Shown here: piece after piece, positions 1-5,547 of the stretch
How positions within the stretch are numbered: position 1 is the first letter of the stretch
Layout: each line of letters starts with the position of its first letter
Origin: Moraxellaceae bacterium
Lineage (GTDB): Bacteria; Pseudomonadota; Gammaproteobacteria; Pseudomonadales; Moraxellaceae
Direction of reading: 5' to 3'
Length of the DNA stretch: 7,557 bases
Assembly: GCA_030684415.1 (NCBI GenBank)
Contig: JAUXNL010000136.1
Span: 1 to 7,557, forward strand
Translations under genes and position numbers: made by a program
Notes under the pieces: generated by a model
What the model saw: only the letters and a program-made list of their open reading frames with translations
Databases searched by the model: none
What the model was told of the DNA's origin: nothing

Positions 1-562
1 CGGGCTGATTCGCGAGGCCATTCGTACCGGCGGCCTCGAACAGCTTGGCGGTTTTGCCGTAAATGACATCCATGTAGCGGGTTTCAGTCGTGTCGGGGTC
101 GCGTTGATTGACCAGTTGCAACACTTCGCCTTCCGCAATCACGCAGGTGCCGCTGGCCATGATGTCCATGACGGTGTTGTTGCGCAGCGATACAACCAAC
201 TGGAAGGCGCGGGAAATCAGGTAGTCGCCCACTAGCACTGCGGTCGGGTTGTCCCAGCGGGCATTTGCTGTTGCGCGGCCACGGCGCAGGCTGGACTCAT
301 CGACCACATCGTCATGCAGCAAGGTGGCGGTATGCAGCAGCTCAACAATCCCGGCGACTTCGATATGCTGGCGGCCCTGATAGCCACAGGCGCGTGCGGC
401 AAGCAGGCACACCAACGGGCGCAGACGCTTGCCGCCGCTCTGCACGATGTACTGGCCGACATCGTTCACCAGAGGGACGCGAGACCGCAGGCTGTCACCA
501 ATAAAGGTGTCAACAGCGGCGAAGTCTTCAGCCACGACGGCGACGATGCTTTTGAAGTCCAT
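1..562 (-). CDS. ispB: Octaprenyl/polyprenyl diphosphate synthase IspB, C-terminus cut off by window edge
   Basis: Trans-prenyltransferase that condenses isopentenyl diphosphate onto an allylic diphosphate in the cytosol, making the long side chain of ubiquinone and menaquinone. 187 codons are visible out of roughly 320 in the family. Visible marks, in order: GGKRLRP (residues 43-49, substrate diphosphate binding), the first Asp-rich motif DDVVD (84-88) in LLHDDVVDES, RRGR (93-96), EGEVLQL (144-150) and GKTAKLF (169-175). The second Asp-rich motif should lie beyond base 1, so full activity cannot be judged. The sequence follows E. coli IspB closely through this part. The ATG at 562-560 is chosen because MDFKSIVAVVAEDF aligns with the E. 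coli N-terminus; a modest GGAA lies 5 nt upstream. It is divergent from rplU, as in other gammaproteobacteria. Product chain length (C40 or C45) cannot be read from this part. Confidence 0.96.
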   Translation of the reverse strand, partial: MDFKSIVAVVAEDFAAVDTFIGDSLRSRVPLVNDVGQYIVQSGGKRLRPLVCLLAARACGYQGRQHIEVAGIVELLHTATLLHDDVVDESSLRRGRATANARWDNPTAVLVGDYLISRAFQLVVSLRNNTVMDIMASGTCVIAEGEVLQLVNQRDPDTTETRYMDVIYGKTAKLFEAAGTNGLANQP

Positions 563-708
563 GCGGGTTCCAGCGTTTCCGGGCGTCGGCCAGCAGGCGG
601 ACGAGGGCTTGAATGGGCGCGAATGCTAGCAGTGACGGGGGCTTTGGGCCACCGCCTGTCGCCAGCGGCATGCGCGCCTTCACGTATTTTCATCACTGCA
701 AAAGCGGC

Positions 709-737
709 TTGCGGGGCCGGGGCCTTTTCCGTAGAAT
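709..737 (+). promoter_or_regulatory. Predicted sigma-70 promoter of rplU-rpmA
   Basis: -35 TTGCGG (709-714), a 17-nt spacer and -10 TAGAAT (732-737, five of six consensus bases). The bases after the -10 box, TGCGCGCC, form a GC-rich discriminator like that of stringently controlled ribosomal promoters. The transcript is expected to start near 744. The position and strand fit the start of the ribosomal protein operon. Confidence 0.7.
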
Positions 738-743
738 TGCGCG

Positions 744-879
744 CCTTGCATATCCGGACGGTCGGCACGAGCCGGCCGTGACGGGGCTGGTGTCTTCAGG
801 CGGCTATTTCAGTCGGGCAGAAGGCGCCGCATTCAGGTTTCAGAACGACTGGTGAAACCAGCGATCGGGAGTTGGCAAC
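744..879 (+). promoter_or_regulatory. Structured 5' leader of rplU mRNA (candidate autoregulatory leader)
   Basis: About 136 nt separate the predicted start of transcription from the rplU ATG. Visible structures are a 9-bp hairpin (arms 758-766 and 771-779, one U-G pair, loop ACGA) and, just before the Shine-Dalgarno GGGAG (867-871), two hairpins that cannot form together: GGTTTCA/TGAAACC (836-842 with 853-859, 7 bp) and CTGGT/ACCAG (849-853 with 857-861, 5 bp). Many ribosomal protein operons are controlled by the protein binding its own leader. Whether that happens here is inference, and I do not recognise a named leader family. Confidence 0.4.
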
Positions 880-1191
880 ATGTACGCGGTTATCAAGAGC
901 GGTGGCAAGCAGCATCGCGTGGTGGAAGGCGAAAGGCTGAAGGTCGAGCTGCTCGATATCGAGCCGGGCCAGACCATTACGCTCGAAGACGTCCTTATGG
1001 TCGTCAACGGCAGTGACATCAAGATCGGCACCCCCGTGGTCGCTGGTGCCAAGGTGCAGGCGGAAATCCTGGGCCATGGCCGTCACGACAAGATTCGTAT
1101 CGTCAAGTTCCGTCGCCGCAAGCACTATCGCAAGCAGGCCGGTCACCGTCAGTGGTTCACTGAACTCAAGATCACCGGCATTACCGGCTAA
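880..1191 (+). CDS. rplU: 50S ribosomal protein L21 (bL21)
   Basis: Structural protein of the large ribosomal subunit that binds 23S rRNA. The 103-residue length equals E. coli L21, and the match runs end to end: MYAV..SGGKQHRV at the N-terminus, EVLM-like EDVLMVVNG in the middle, and the very basic, strongly conserved IVKFRRRKHYRKQ (residues 73-85) followed by GHRQWFT, which contacts rRNA. The ATG has a good GGGAG at 867-871, 8 nt upstream, and the conserved N-terminus confirms the start. It is the first gene of a two-gene operon with rpmA (17 nt between stop and start), driven by the promoter at 709-737. Nothing is odd in the protein itself; the long leader is the unusual part. Confidence 0.99.
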   Translation: MYAVIKSGGKQHRVVEGERLKVELLDIEPGQTITLEDVLMVVNGSDIKIGTPVVAGAKVQAEILGHGRHDKIRIVKFRRRKHYRKQAGHRQWFTELKITGITG

Positions 1192-1208
1192 GTCAGGAGC
1201 AAGCAGAC

Positions 1209-1469
1209 ATGGCACATAAAAAGGCAGGCGGCTCAACCCGCAACGGTCGCGACTCAGAAGCCAAACGACTTGGCGTCAAAGTATATGGCGGCCAGACTGT
1301 GCAGGCAGGCGCGATCATCATTCGCCAGCGCGGCACCCGTACTTATGCTGGCGAGAATGTCGGCATGGGTCGTGATCACACCCTGTTTGCCAAGGCAAAT
1401 GGCGTGGTCAAGTTCGTGACCAAGGGCCCGTTCAATCGCAAGTATGTTGTGGTTGAAGCGGCAGCCTGA
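1209..1469 (+). CDS. rpmA: 50S ribosomal protein L27 (bL27)
   Basis: Large-subunit protein whose flexible N-terminal tail reaches the peptidyl transferase centre and helps to stabilise tRNA there. It has 86 residues, one more than E. coli L27, and begins MAHKKAGGSTRNGRDS, the direct proteobacterial form. The N-terminal extension that Firmicutes remove with the Prp protease is absent. GRDHTLFAKA and the C-terminal FNRKYVVVE are typical of the family. AGGAG at 1195-1199 lies 9 nt before the ATG. It is translated from the rplU transcript and followed within 15 nt by a strong intrinsic terminator, so it closes the operon. Confidence 0.99.
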   Translation: MAHKKAGGSTRNGRDSEAKRLGVKVYGGQTVQAGAIIIRQRGTRTYAGENVGMGRDHTLFAKANGVVKFVTKGPFNRKYVVVEAAA

Positions 1470-1482
1470 GCGATATGGCAGC

Positions 1483-1511
1483 AAAAAGCCCCGCATAGTC
1501 GGGGCTTTTTT
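1483..1511 (+). terminator. Intrinsic terminator after rpmA
   Basis: Perfect 11-bp inverted repeat: AAAAAGCCCCG (1483-1493) pairs with CGGGGCTTTTT (1500-1510), with a 6-nt loop and a run of six T ending at 1511. It begins 13 nt after the rpmA stop codon. It separates the rplU-rpmA unit from obgE, at least in part. The A-run on the other arm would also let it act on minus-strand transcripts. Confidence 0.92.
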
Positions 1512-1605
1512 GTTTCAGTGGAAATCAGACTGGGCTTTTTTCAGTCAATTGTCAGGGCAGGCGACACCCGGTCGCGGCCTTCCAGAGTAAAGGGCGGACA
1601 CCAGC

Positions 1606-2817
1606 ATGCGTTTTGTCGATGAGGCCGTGATCAAGGTCGAGGCGGGAGCCGGTGGCAATGGCTGCATGAGTTTCCGTCGCGAAAAATACATTCCGTTTGG
1701 CGGCCCTGATGGCGGTGATGGCGGCCATGGTGGGAGTGTCTGGGTTGAAGCAGACATCAATGCCAATACGCTGGTGGACTACCGCTATACGCGTCAGTTC
1801 CGTGCCCAGCGTGGCCAGAACGGCATGGGTGCCAATTGCACGGGCAAAAGTGGTGATGACGTCGTGTTGATGGTGCCGGTCGGCACCACGATTGTTGATG
1901 AAAACACCAACGAAGTGCTGGGCGATCTCGTCGAGGCGGGGCAGCGGCTGCTGGTGGTCAAAGGTGGCCGCGGCGGCATGGGTAACATCAATTTCAAAAG
2001 CTCGACCAACCGCTCGCCGCGCAAAACCACGACTGGGCAAGAGGGCGAGTTGCGCCAATTGCGGCTCGAGTTGAAGGTGTTGGCGGATGTCGGCCTGCTC
2101 GGCCTGCCGAATGCCGGCAAATCCACCTATATCCGCGCGGTGTCGGCCGCCAAGCCCAAGGTGGCGGATTATCCGTTCACCACGCTGGTGCCTAATCTGG
2201 GGGTGGTCGACGTTGATCGGCACCGTTCGTTTGTCATGGCGGACATTCCCGGCCTGATCGCGGGTGCATCAGACGGTGCCGGTCTCGGTATCCGCTTCCT
2301 CAAACATCTCGCCCGCACACGCTTCTTGCTGCATATCGTGGACGTGGCGCCCCCCGACAATTCTGATCCGGCAGAGAACGTGAAGGCCATTGCGGCCGAG
2401 CTGGAAAAATATTCGCCGACGCTGGCGACGCTGCCGCGCTGGTTGCTCTTGAACAAGATGGACATGGTGCCGCCCGACATGGCCGATGAACTGTGTGACG
2501 ACATCGTGTCGCGCCTCGGCTGGACTGGGCCGGTTTTCCGCACTTCCGGTCTGACCGGCGAGAATGCCAAAGCGGTTTGCTACAAGCTGATGGATGCGAT
2601 TGAAGCGCAGCGGCAACTGGAAGCCGAAAATCCTGAGTTGGCCGAAAAAGAGGCGGCCAAGCGCCTGCGTCTGGAAGCCGAAGGCCGCGAAAAAATCCTG
2701 CAACTGGCAGAAAAGCGCAAAGCCGCCCGTCGTGCCGCCAAAGAAGCCGGTATCGACCCGGAAGATGACGACTGGAACGAAGACGATTACGACGTCGAGT
2801 TTGAATATCGTCCGTGA
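1606..2817 (+). CDS. obgE: Obg-family GTPase ObgE/CgtA
   Basis: Essential GTPase that binds the 50S subunit, acts in late ribosome assembly and links it to (p)ppGpp level. It has 403 residues. Domains: Gly-rich Obg fold, about 1-158 (AGAGGNG 13-19, GGPDGGDGGHGG 32-43, GGRGGMGN 120-127); G domain, about 159-335, with G1 GLPNAGKST (166-174), switch I FTTLVPN (191-197), G3 DIPG (213-216), G4 NKMD (283-286) and G5 near TSGLTGE (313-319); then a charged Lys/Arg/Glu helix, about 335-382, and an acidic tail ending NEDDYDVEFEYRP. All G motifs are intact. The ATG at 1606 fits the conserved MRFVDEA/MKFVDEA start; the upstream AGGG at 1591-1594 is a weak binding site. It lies 136 bp after rpmA, beyond a terminator, with no clear promoter of its own seen, so expression may come by read-through. 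Confidence 0.98.
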   Translation: MRFVDEAVIKVEAGAGGNGCMSFRREKYIPFGGPDGGDGGHGGSVWVEADINANTLVDYRYTRQFRAQRGQNGMGANCTGKSGDDVVLMVPVGTTIVDENTNEVLGDLVEAGQRLLVVKGGRGGMGNINFKSSTNRSPRKTTTGQEGELRQLRLELKVLADVGLLGLPNAGKSTYIRAVSAAKPKVADYPFTTLVPNLGVVDVDRHRSFVMADIPGLIAGASDGAGLGIRFLKHLARTRFLLHIVDVAPPDNSDPAENVKAIAAELEKYSPTLATLPRWLLLNKMDMVPPDMADELCDDIVSRLGWTGPVFRTSGLTGENAKAVCYKLMDAIEAQRQLEAENPELAEKEAAKRLRLEAEGREKILQLAEKRKAARRAAKEAGIDPEDDDWNEDDYDVEFEYRP

Positions 2818-2822
2818 TGCGC

Positions 2823-2851
2823 TTGTCGCCGGCGCGTGCCGGCGACAGAAT
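2823..2851 (+). promoter_or_regulatory. Possible proB promoter overlapping a palindrome
   Basis: TTGTCG (2823-2828, four of six to the -35 consensus), a 17-nt spacer and CAGAAT (2846-2851, four of six to the -10 consensus). The following TGCGCGCC is the same as after the rplU -10 box. The expected start near 2858 would give a leader of about 35 nt for proB. Each box is only fair, so read-through from obgE remains the alternative. Confidence 0.38.
2824..2847. repeat. Perfect inverted repeat between obgE and proB
   Basis: A 10-bp perfect inverted repeat, TGTCGCCGGC (2824-2833) and GCCGGCGACA (2838-2847), with the 4-base centre GCGT, starts 7 nt after the obgE stop codon. There is no T-run on either side on either strand, so it is not a standard intrinsic terminator. 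In an obgE-proB transcript it would form a very stable hairpin that could protect or process the obgE 3' end. As DNA it fills the spacer of the possible proB promoter and could be a protein-binding site. Confidence 0.8.
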
Positions 2852-2892
2852 TGCGCGCCATTACCCACTTGCCTCTCCCGCCGGATAACCCC

Positions 2893-4020
2893 ATGACGAC
2901 AAACCAACGCCAGCGCCTGACCCGTGCCCGCCGCTGGGTGGTGAAAATCGGCTCTGCTTTGCTGACGGCGGATGGCCAGGGGCTGGATCATGCCGCGATG
3001 GCGGGCTGGGTGCGCCAGATGGTGGCCCTGCAGGCTGCTGGTGTAGAGCTGGTGCTGGTGTCGTCCGGTGCGGTAGCCGAAGGCATGGTGCGTATGGGGC
3101 TGCGCTCGCGGCCGGAGTCCGTGCACGAATTGCAAGCCTGTGCGGCTATCGGACAGATGGGGCTGGTGCAGGTATACGAATCGCATTTCCGCGAGCATGG
3201 CGTGAAGTCTGCGCAAATCCTGCTGACCCATGATGATCTGGCGGATCGCCAGCGCTATCTCAATGCCAGCAGCACACTGCGCACCCTGATCGAATGGCGC
3301 GTGCTGCCGGTCATCAATGAAAACGACACGGTTGCCACGGATGAAATCCGTTTCGGTGACAACGACACGCTGGGGGCGCTGGTCGCCAATCTGGTCGAGG
3401 CCGATGCCCTCATCATCCTCACGGATCAGGACGGTATGTTTGATCGTGACCCTCGCCACAATCCTGACGCGGTTCTGCTGCCGGAAGTGAATGCCATGGA
3501 TGAGCGTCTGCTCGCGATGGCGGGGGGTGGTGGCTTGCTTGGTCGTGGCGGGATGATTACCAAAGTGCGTGCGGCGCGACTGGCGGCGCGTTCCGGCTGT
3601 GCCACCGTGATTGCCAGCGGACGGGGCGACAACATACTGAATCGTCTGCATGCAGGTGAAGTTCTCGGCACCTTGCTATTGCCCGAGCAGGATCGTCTGG
3701 CGGCGCGCAAGCAATGGCTCGCGGGGCATCTGCAGCATGCCGGACGCGTGGTGATTGATGCGGGGGCCGTGCGCGCGTTGCGGCAGGGTGGGCGTAGCCT
3801 GCTGCCGGTGGGTGTGAAATCCGTAGAGGGTAGCTTCACGCGGGGTGAGGTGGTCGCCTGTGTCGATGACGTCGGTGCGCAAGTCGCCGTGGGGATCGTG
3901 AATTACAGTGCGGAAGAGGCACGGCGCATCGCGGGCCAGCCTTCCGAAAAAATCGAAGCCCTGCTGGGCTATATCGATGATGCCGAGTTGATGCACCGCG
4001 ACAATCTTGTCGTGCTCTGA
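2893..4020 (+). CDS. proB: Glutamate 5-kinase ProB
   Basis: Cytosolic enzyme that phosphorylates L-glutamate with ATP to glutamyl 5-phosphate, the first and feedback-inhibited step of proline synthesis. It has 375 residues, near the usual 367-372. The N-terminal amino-acid kinase domain (about 13-265) shows VVKIGSALL (16-24, Lys18), VSSGAVAEG (56-64), INENDTV (141-147), FGDNDTL (154-160), TDQDGMFDRDPR (177-188) and GRGGMITK (217-224). A C-terminal PUA domain (about 284-366) contains SLLPVGVKSVEGSFTRGEVV. It reads very close to Pseudomonas ProB. The ATG at 2893 is chosen because RARRWVVKIGS aligns with that N-terminus and GGAT at 2883-2886 lies 6 nt upstream. A GTG at 2836 in the same frame would add 19 unlike residues and lies inside the palindrome. 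proA is not adjacent. Confidence 0.98.
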   Translation: MTTNQRQRLTRARRWVVKIGSALLTADGQGLDHAAMAGWVRQMVALQAAGVELVLVSSGAVAEGMVRMGLRSRPESVHELQACAAIGQMGLVQVYESHFREHGVKSAQILLTHDDLADRQRYLNASSTLRTLIEWRVLPVINENDTVATDEIRFGDNDTLGALVANLVEADALIILTDQDGMFDRDPRHNPDAVLLPEVNAMDERLLAMAGGGGLLGRGGMITKVRAARLAARSGCATVIASGRGDNILNRLHAGEVLGTLLLPEQDRLAARKQWLAGHLQHAGRVVIDAGAVRALRQGGRSLLPVGVKSVEGSFTRGEVVACVDDVGAQVAVGIVNYSAEEARRIAGQPSEKIEALLGYIDDAELMHRDNLVVL

Positions 4021-4069
4021 TGGCGGGTGCGCCGCCTGAGTGGCGTGCCCCCTGTCTGCTGGAGTCTCC

Positions 4070-4954
4070 ATGGCTCGCCACCTGAGTCTGCCGGTTGTAC
4101 TGGCTCTGCTCTCGGTCTATCTGGTCTGGGGTTCGACCTATCTGGCCATGCGCCTTGCCATCGAGGCGGTGCCCCCTTTGCTCATGTCGGGTCTTCGCTA
4201 CACGGTAGCGGGGGTGCTGCTGCTCGCGTTCCTGCGCTGGCGCGGCATGCCTTGGCCTGCACGCCGGCAATGGCGCGATGCCGGCATGGTGGGCGTCTTG
4301 CTGATGCTGGGGGGCAACGGGCTGGTCGGCCTGGCCATGGAGCGAGGGGTGAGTTCAGGCATGTCCGCCCTGCTGGTGTCACTGACCCCTTTGTTTGCCT
4401 TGTTGTTTGCGAGCTTTTGGGGGCAGCCGGTGCAACGGCGCGACTGGCTGGGTATTGCCCTTGGCCTCGGGGGAATTGCCATTCTCAACAGCGGTCAGGA
4501 ACTGTCGGCCAGTCCGGCGGGGGCGCTGCTGTTGATGTCGGCGGCGTTGATCTGGGCATTCGGCTCGATCTGGGGCAAGCATCTGCAGCAGCCGCCCGCT
4601 TTCATGGCGGGCGCCGTACAGATGCTGGTCGGTGGTCTTGCCTTGCTGTTGGCCGGAGCGCTGAGTGGCGAGGTGATAACGACCGTGCCGCCGGCAAAGG
4701 CATTGTGGGCGATGGCCTATCTGGTGCTGCTGGGCTCCTTGCTGGGATTCACCGCCTACGCCTGGCTGCTGGCCAATGTTCGCCCGGCCTTGGCAACCAG
4801 TTATGCCTACGTTAATCCGGTGGTGGCAGTGGTATTGGGTGTCTGGCTGGGGGGTGAACAGGTGGAGCCGGTCGAGTGGGCCGGCATGGCGGTCATGCTG
4901 GCGGGGGTCGTGCTGGTGTGTTGGCCGGGAGCGGCCGGGCACAAGTCGGGCTGA
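4070..4954 (+). CDS. yedA: YedA-like EamA/DMT-family inner-membrane transporter
   Basis: Inner-membrane protein of the drug/metabolite transporter superfamily, with 294 residues and about ten hydrophobic segments arranged as two EamA repeats (about 12-139 and 151-283). It resembles E. coli YedA along its whole length: YLVWGSTYLAMRL (17-29), PPLLMSGLRY (35-44), IWAFGSIWG (161-169) and PALATSYAYVNPVVAVVLG (239-257), followed by GGE. The substrate of this subgroup is not established; export of amino acids or metabolites is usual for EamA proteins. The ATG at 4070 is preferred because GGAG (4061-4064) lies 5 nt upstream; a GTG at 4040 in the same frame would add ten unlike residues. It lies 49 nt after proB and probably shares its transcript. 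The link to proline metabolism is only positional. Confidence 0.9.
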   Translation: MARHLSLPVVLALLSVYLVWGSTYLAMRLAIEAVPPLLMSGLRYTVAGVLLLAFLRWRGMPWPARRQWRDAGMVGVLLMLGGNGLVGLAMERGVSSGMSALLVSLTPLFALLFASFWGQPVQRRDWLGIALGLGGIAILNSGQELSASPAGALLLMSAALIWAFGSIWGKHLQQPPAFMAGAVQMLVGGLALLLAGALSGEVITTVPPAKALWAMAYLVLLGSLLGFTAYAWLLANVRPALATSYAYVNPVVAVVLGVWLGGEQVEPVEWAGMAVMLAGVVLVCWPGAAGHKSG

Positions 4955-5103
4955 GTGTTCGGGCTTGCTCTGTACTTGCCAAGCGGTTTGCTCAGGGCGT
5001 GACAGTCGCAGTGCCAAGAATGTTCTGATATTGCCCGTTGGCAGGGCTGGTCGAGGGCTCAGCCCGAATACGGTGAGTCGGAGCGTCCCGGATGACAGGC
5101 ACA
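4955..5103. other. Non-coding stretch between yedA and rpsT
   Basis: About 150 bp from the yedA stop to the two-way terminator. I find no gene with family likeness and a ribosome binding site. One weak inverted repeat is visible, GGGCT (5044-5048) and AGCCC (5061-5065), too short to call a structure. It is the 3' untranslated end of the proB-yedA transcript if that transcript runs to the terminator. Confidence 0.5.
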
Positions 5104-5130
5104 AAAAAACCGGCACGAAGCCGGTTTTTT
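5104..5130. terminator. Bidirectional intrinsic terminator between convergent yedA and rpsT
   Basis: Perfect 11-bp inverted repeat: AAAAAACCGGC (5104-5114) pairs with GCCGGTTTTTT (5120-5130), with a 5-nt loop (ACGAA). An A-run on one side and a T-run on the other give a U-tract in both directions. It lies 19 nt past the rpsT stop on the minus strand and about 150 nt past yedA on the plus strand, so it can end both converging transcripts. Confidence 0.92.
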
Positions 5131-5149
5131 CAGGTGCATCCACGCTCGA

Positions 5150-5413
5150 TCAGGCAAGTGCCTTGATCTGGGCGTTCAGGCGGCTCTTGTGACGGGCGGC
5201 CTTGTTCTTGTGGATGATGCCCTTGTCGGCGATACGGTCGATGACCGGCACCGAGGTGTTGTAAGCGGCCTGGGCGGCAGCTTTGTCACCGGTGGCGATC
5301 GCGTTCACGACCTTCTTGATGTAAGTGCGAACCATGGAACGCAGGCTGGCATTGTGCGCGCGCACCTTGTCGTTCTGGCGAGCACGCTTCTTGGCTTGTG
5401 CAGAGTTGGCCAC
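5150..5413 (-). CDS. rpsT: 30S ribosomal protein S20 (bS20), GTG start
   Basis: Primary 16S rRNA-binding protein of the small subunit. The 87-residue length is the same as E. coli S20, with the same plan: basic N-terminus MANSAQAKKRARQ, HNASLRSMVRTYIKKV (residues 20-35), GDKAAAQAAYN (42-52) and the C-terminal KGIIHKNKAARHKSRLNAQI. The start is GTG (5413-5411): MAN is the universal N-terminus, AGGAG (5427-5423) lies 9 nt upstream, and no in-frame ATG is nearby. E. coli rpsT starts with UUG, and that poor start is part of its translational autoregulation, so a non-ATG start here may serve the same end (inference). It has its own promoter at 5479-5507, a leader of about 59 nt and a terminator at 5104-5130. 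rsuA upstream points the same way with no terminator between them. Confidence 0.98.
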   Translation of the reverse strand: MANSAQAKKRARQNDKVRAHNASLRSMVRTYIKKVVNAIATGDKAAAQAAYNTSVPVIDRIADKGIIHKNKAARHKSRLNAQIKALA

Positions 5414-5478
5414 AGTGGGGCTCTCCTGAATGTGAGGTGTCGGTACGGTGTCCGGAGTTACCCGAAACGAGGCGCGTG

Positions 5479-5507
5479 ATTTTGCCGACGGGGAGGGGGG
5501 AAGTCAA
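5479..5507 (-). promoter_or_regulatory. Predicted sigma-70 promoter of rpsT
   Basis: Reading the minus strand: -35 TTGACT (5507-5502, five of six), a 17-nt spacer and -10 CAAAAT (5484-5479, four of six), followed by CACGCGCC, a GC-rich discriminator. It sits 40 nt past the rsuA stop codon. The transcript would start near 5472, leaving about 59 nt before the GTG. A C-rich run fills the spacer. Confidence 0.72.
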
Positions 5508-5547
5508 CTGCGGATGATGACGCCCGACGCGCTCAGTCAGTGGCCGG

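Larger units (their letters stand above)
563..879. other. Divergent ispB/rplU intergenic control region
   Basis: A 317-bp stretch with no convincing gene. Its right half carries the rplU promoter (709-737) and leader (listed separately). For ispB on the minus strand the best -10 I can see is TAGCAT (628-623), without a good -35 at the proper distance, so no ispB promoter is called. The 10-mer TGCGCGCCTT occurs twice (671-680 and 738-747). Short open frames that cross this region on both strands show no family likeness and no ribosome binding site, and look like chance frames in GC-rich DNA. Confidence 0.7.

Noticed and set aside
314..781. A 155-codon open frame on the plus strand across the ispB start and the intergenic region
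   Set aside because: Its first half is antisense to conserved ispB sequence including the DDxxD motif, and it runs through the rplU promoter.
1552..2223. A 223-codon open frame on the minus strand over the obgE start
   Set aside because: A shadow of obgE with low-complexity His/Arg/Thr-rich translation and no ribosome binding site.
2836..2892. A GTG at 2836 as the start of proB
   Set aside because: It lies inside the perfect palindrome, lacks a ribosome binding site, and would add 19 residues not seen in ProB proteins.
2269..3651. A 460-codon open frame on the minus strand, the longest in the window
   Set aside because: It lies antisense to obgE and proB, both recognised with intact motifs, crosses their intergenic palindrome, shows a His/Gln/Arg-rich composition typical of antisense GC-rich frames, and has no family likeness.
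4379..5143. A 254-codon open frame on the minus strand
   Set aside because: Antisense to the yedA-like gene; it runs through the two-way terminator and reads as Gln/Arg/His-rich sequence without any recognisable motif.
5437..5453. Direct repeat GGTGTC twice, 11 bp apart, in the rpsT leader
   Set aside because: Only six bases long; not distinguishable from chance and not linked to a visible structure.
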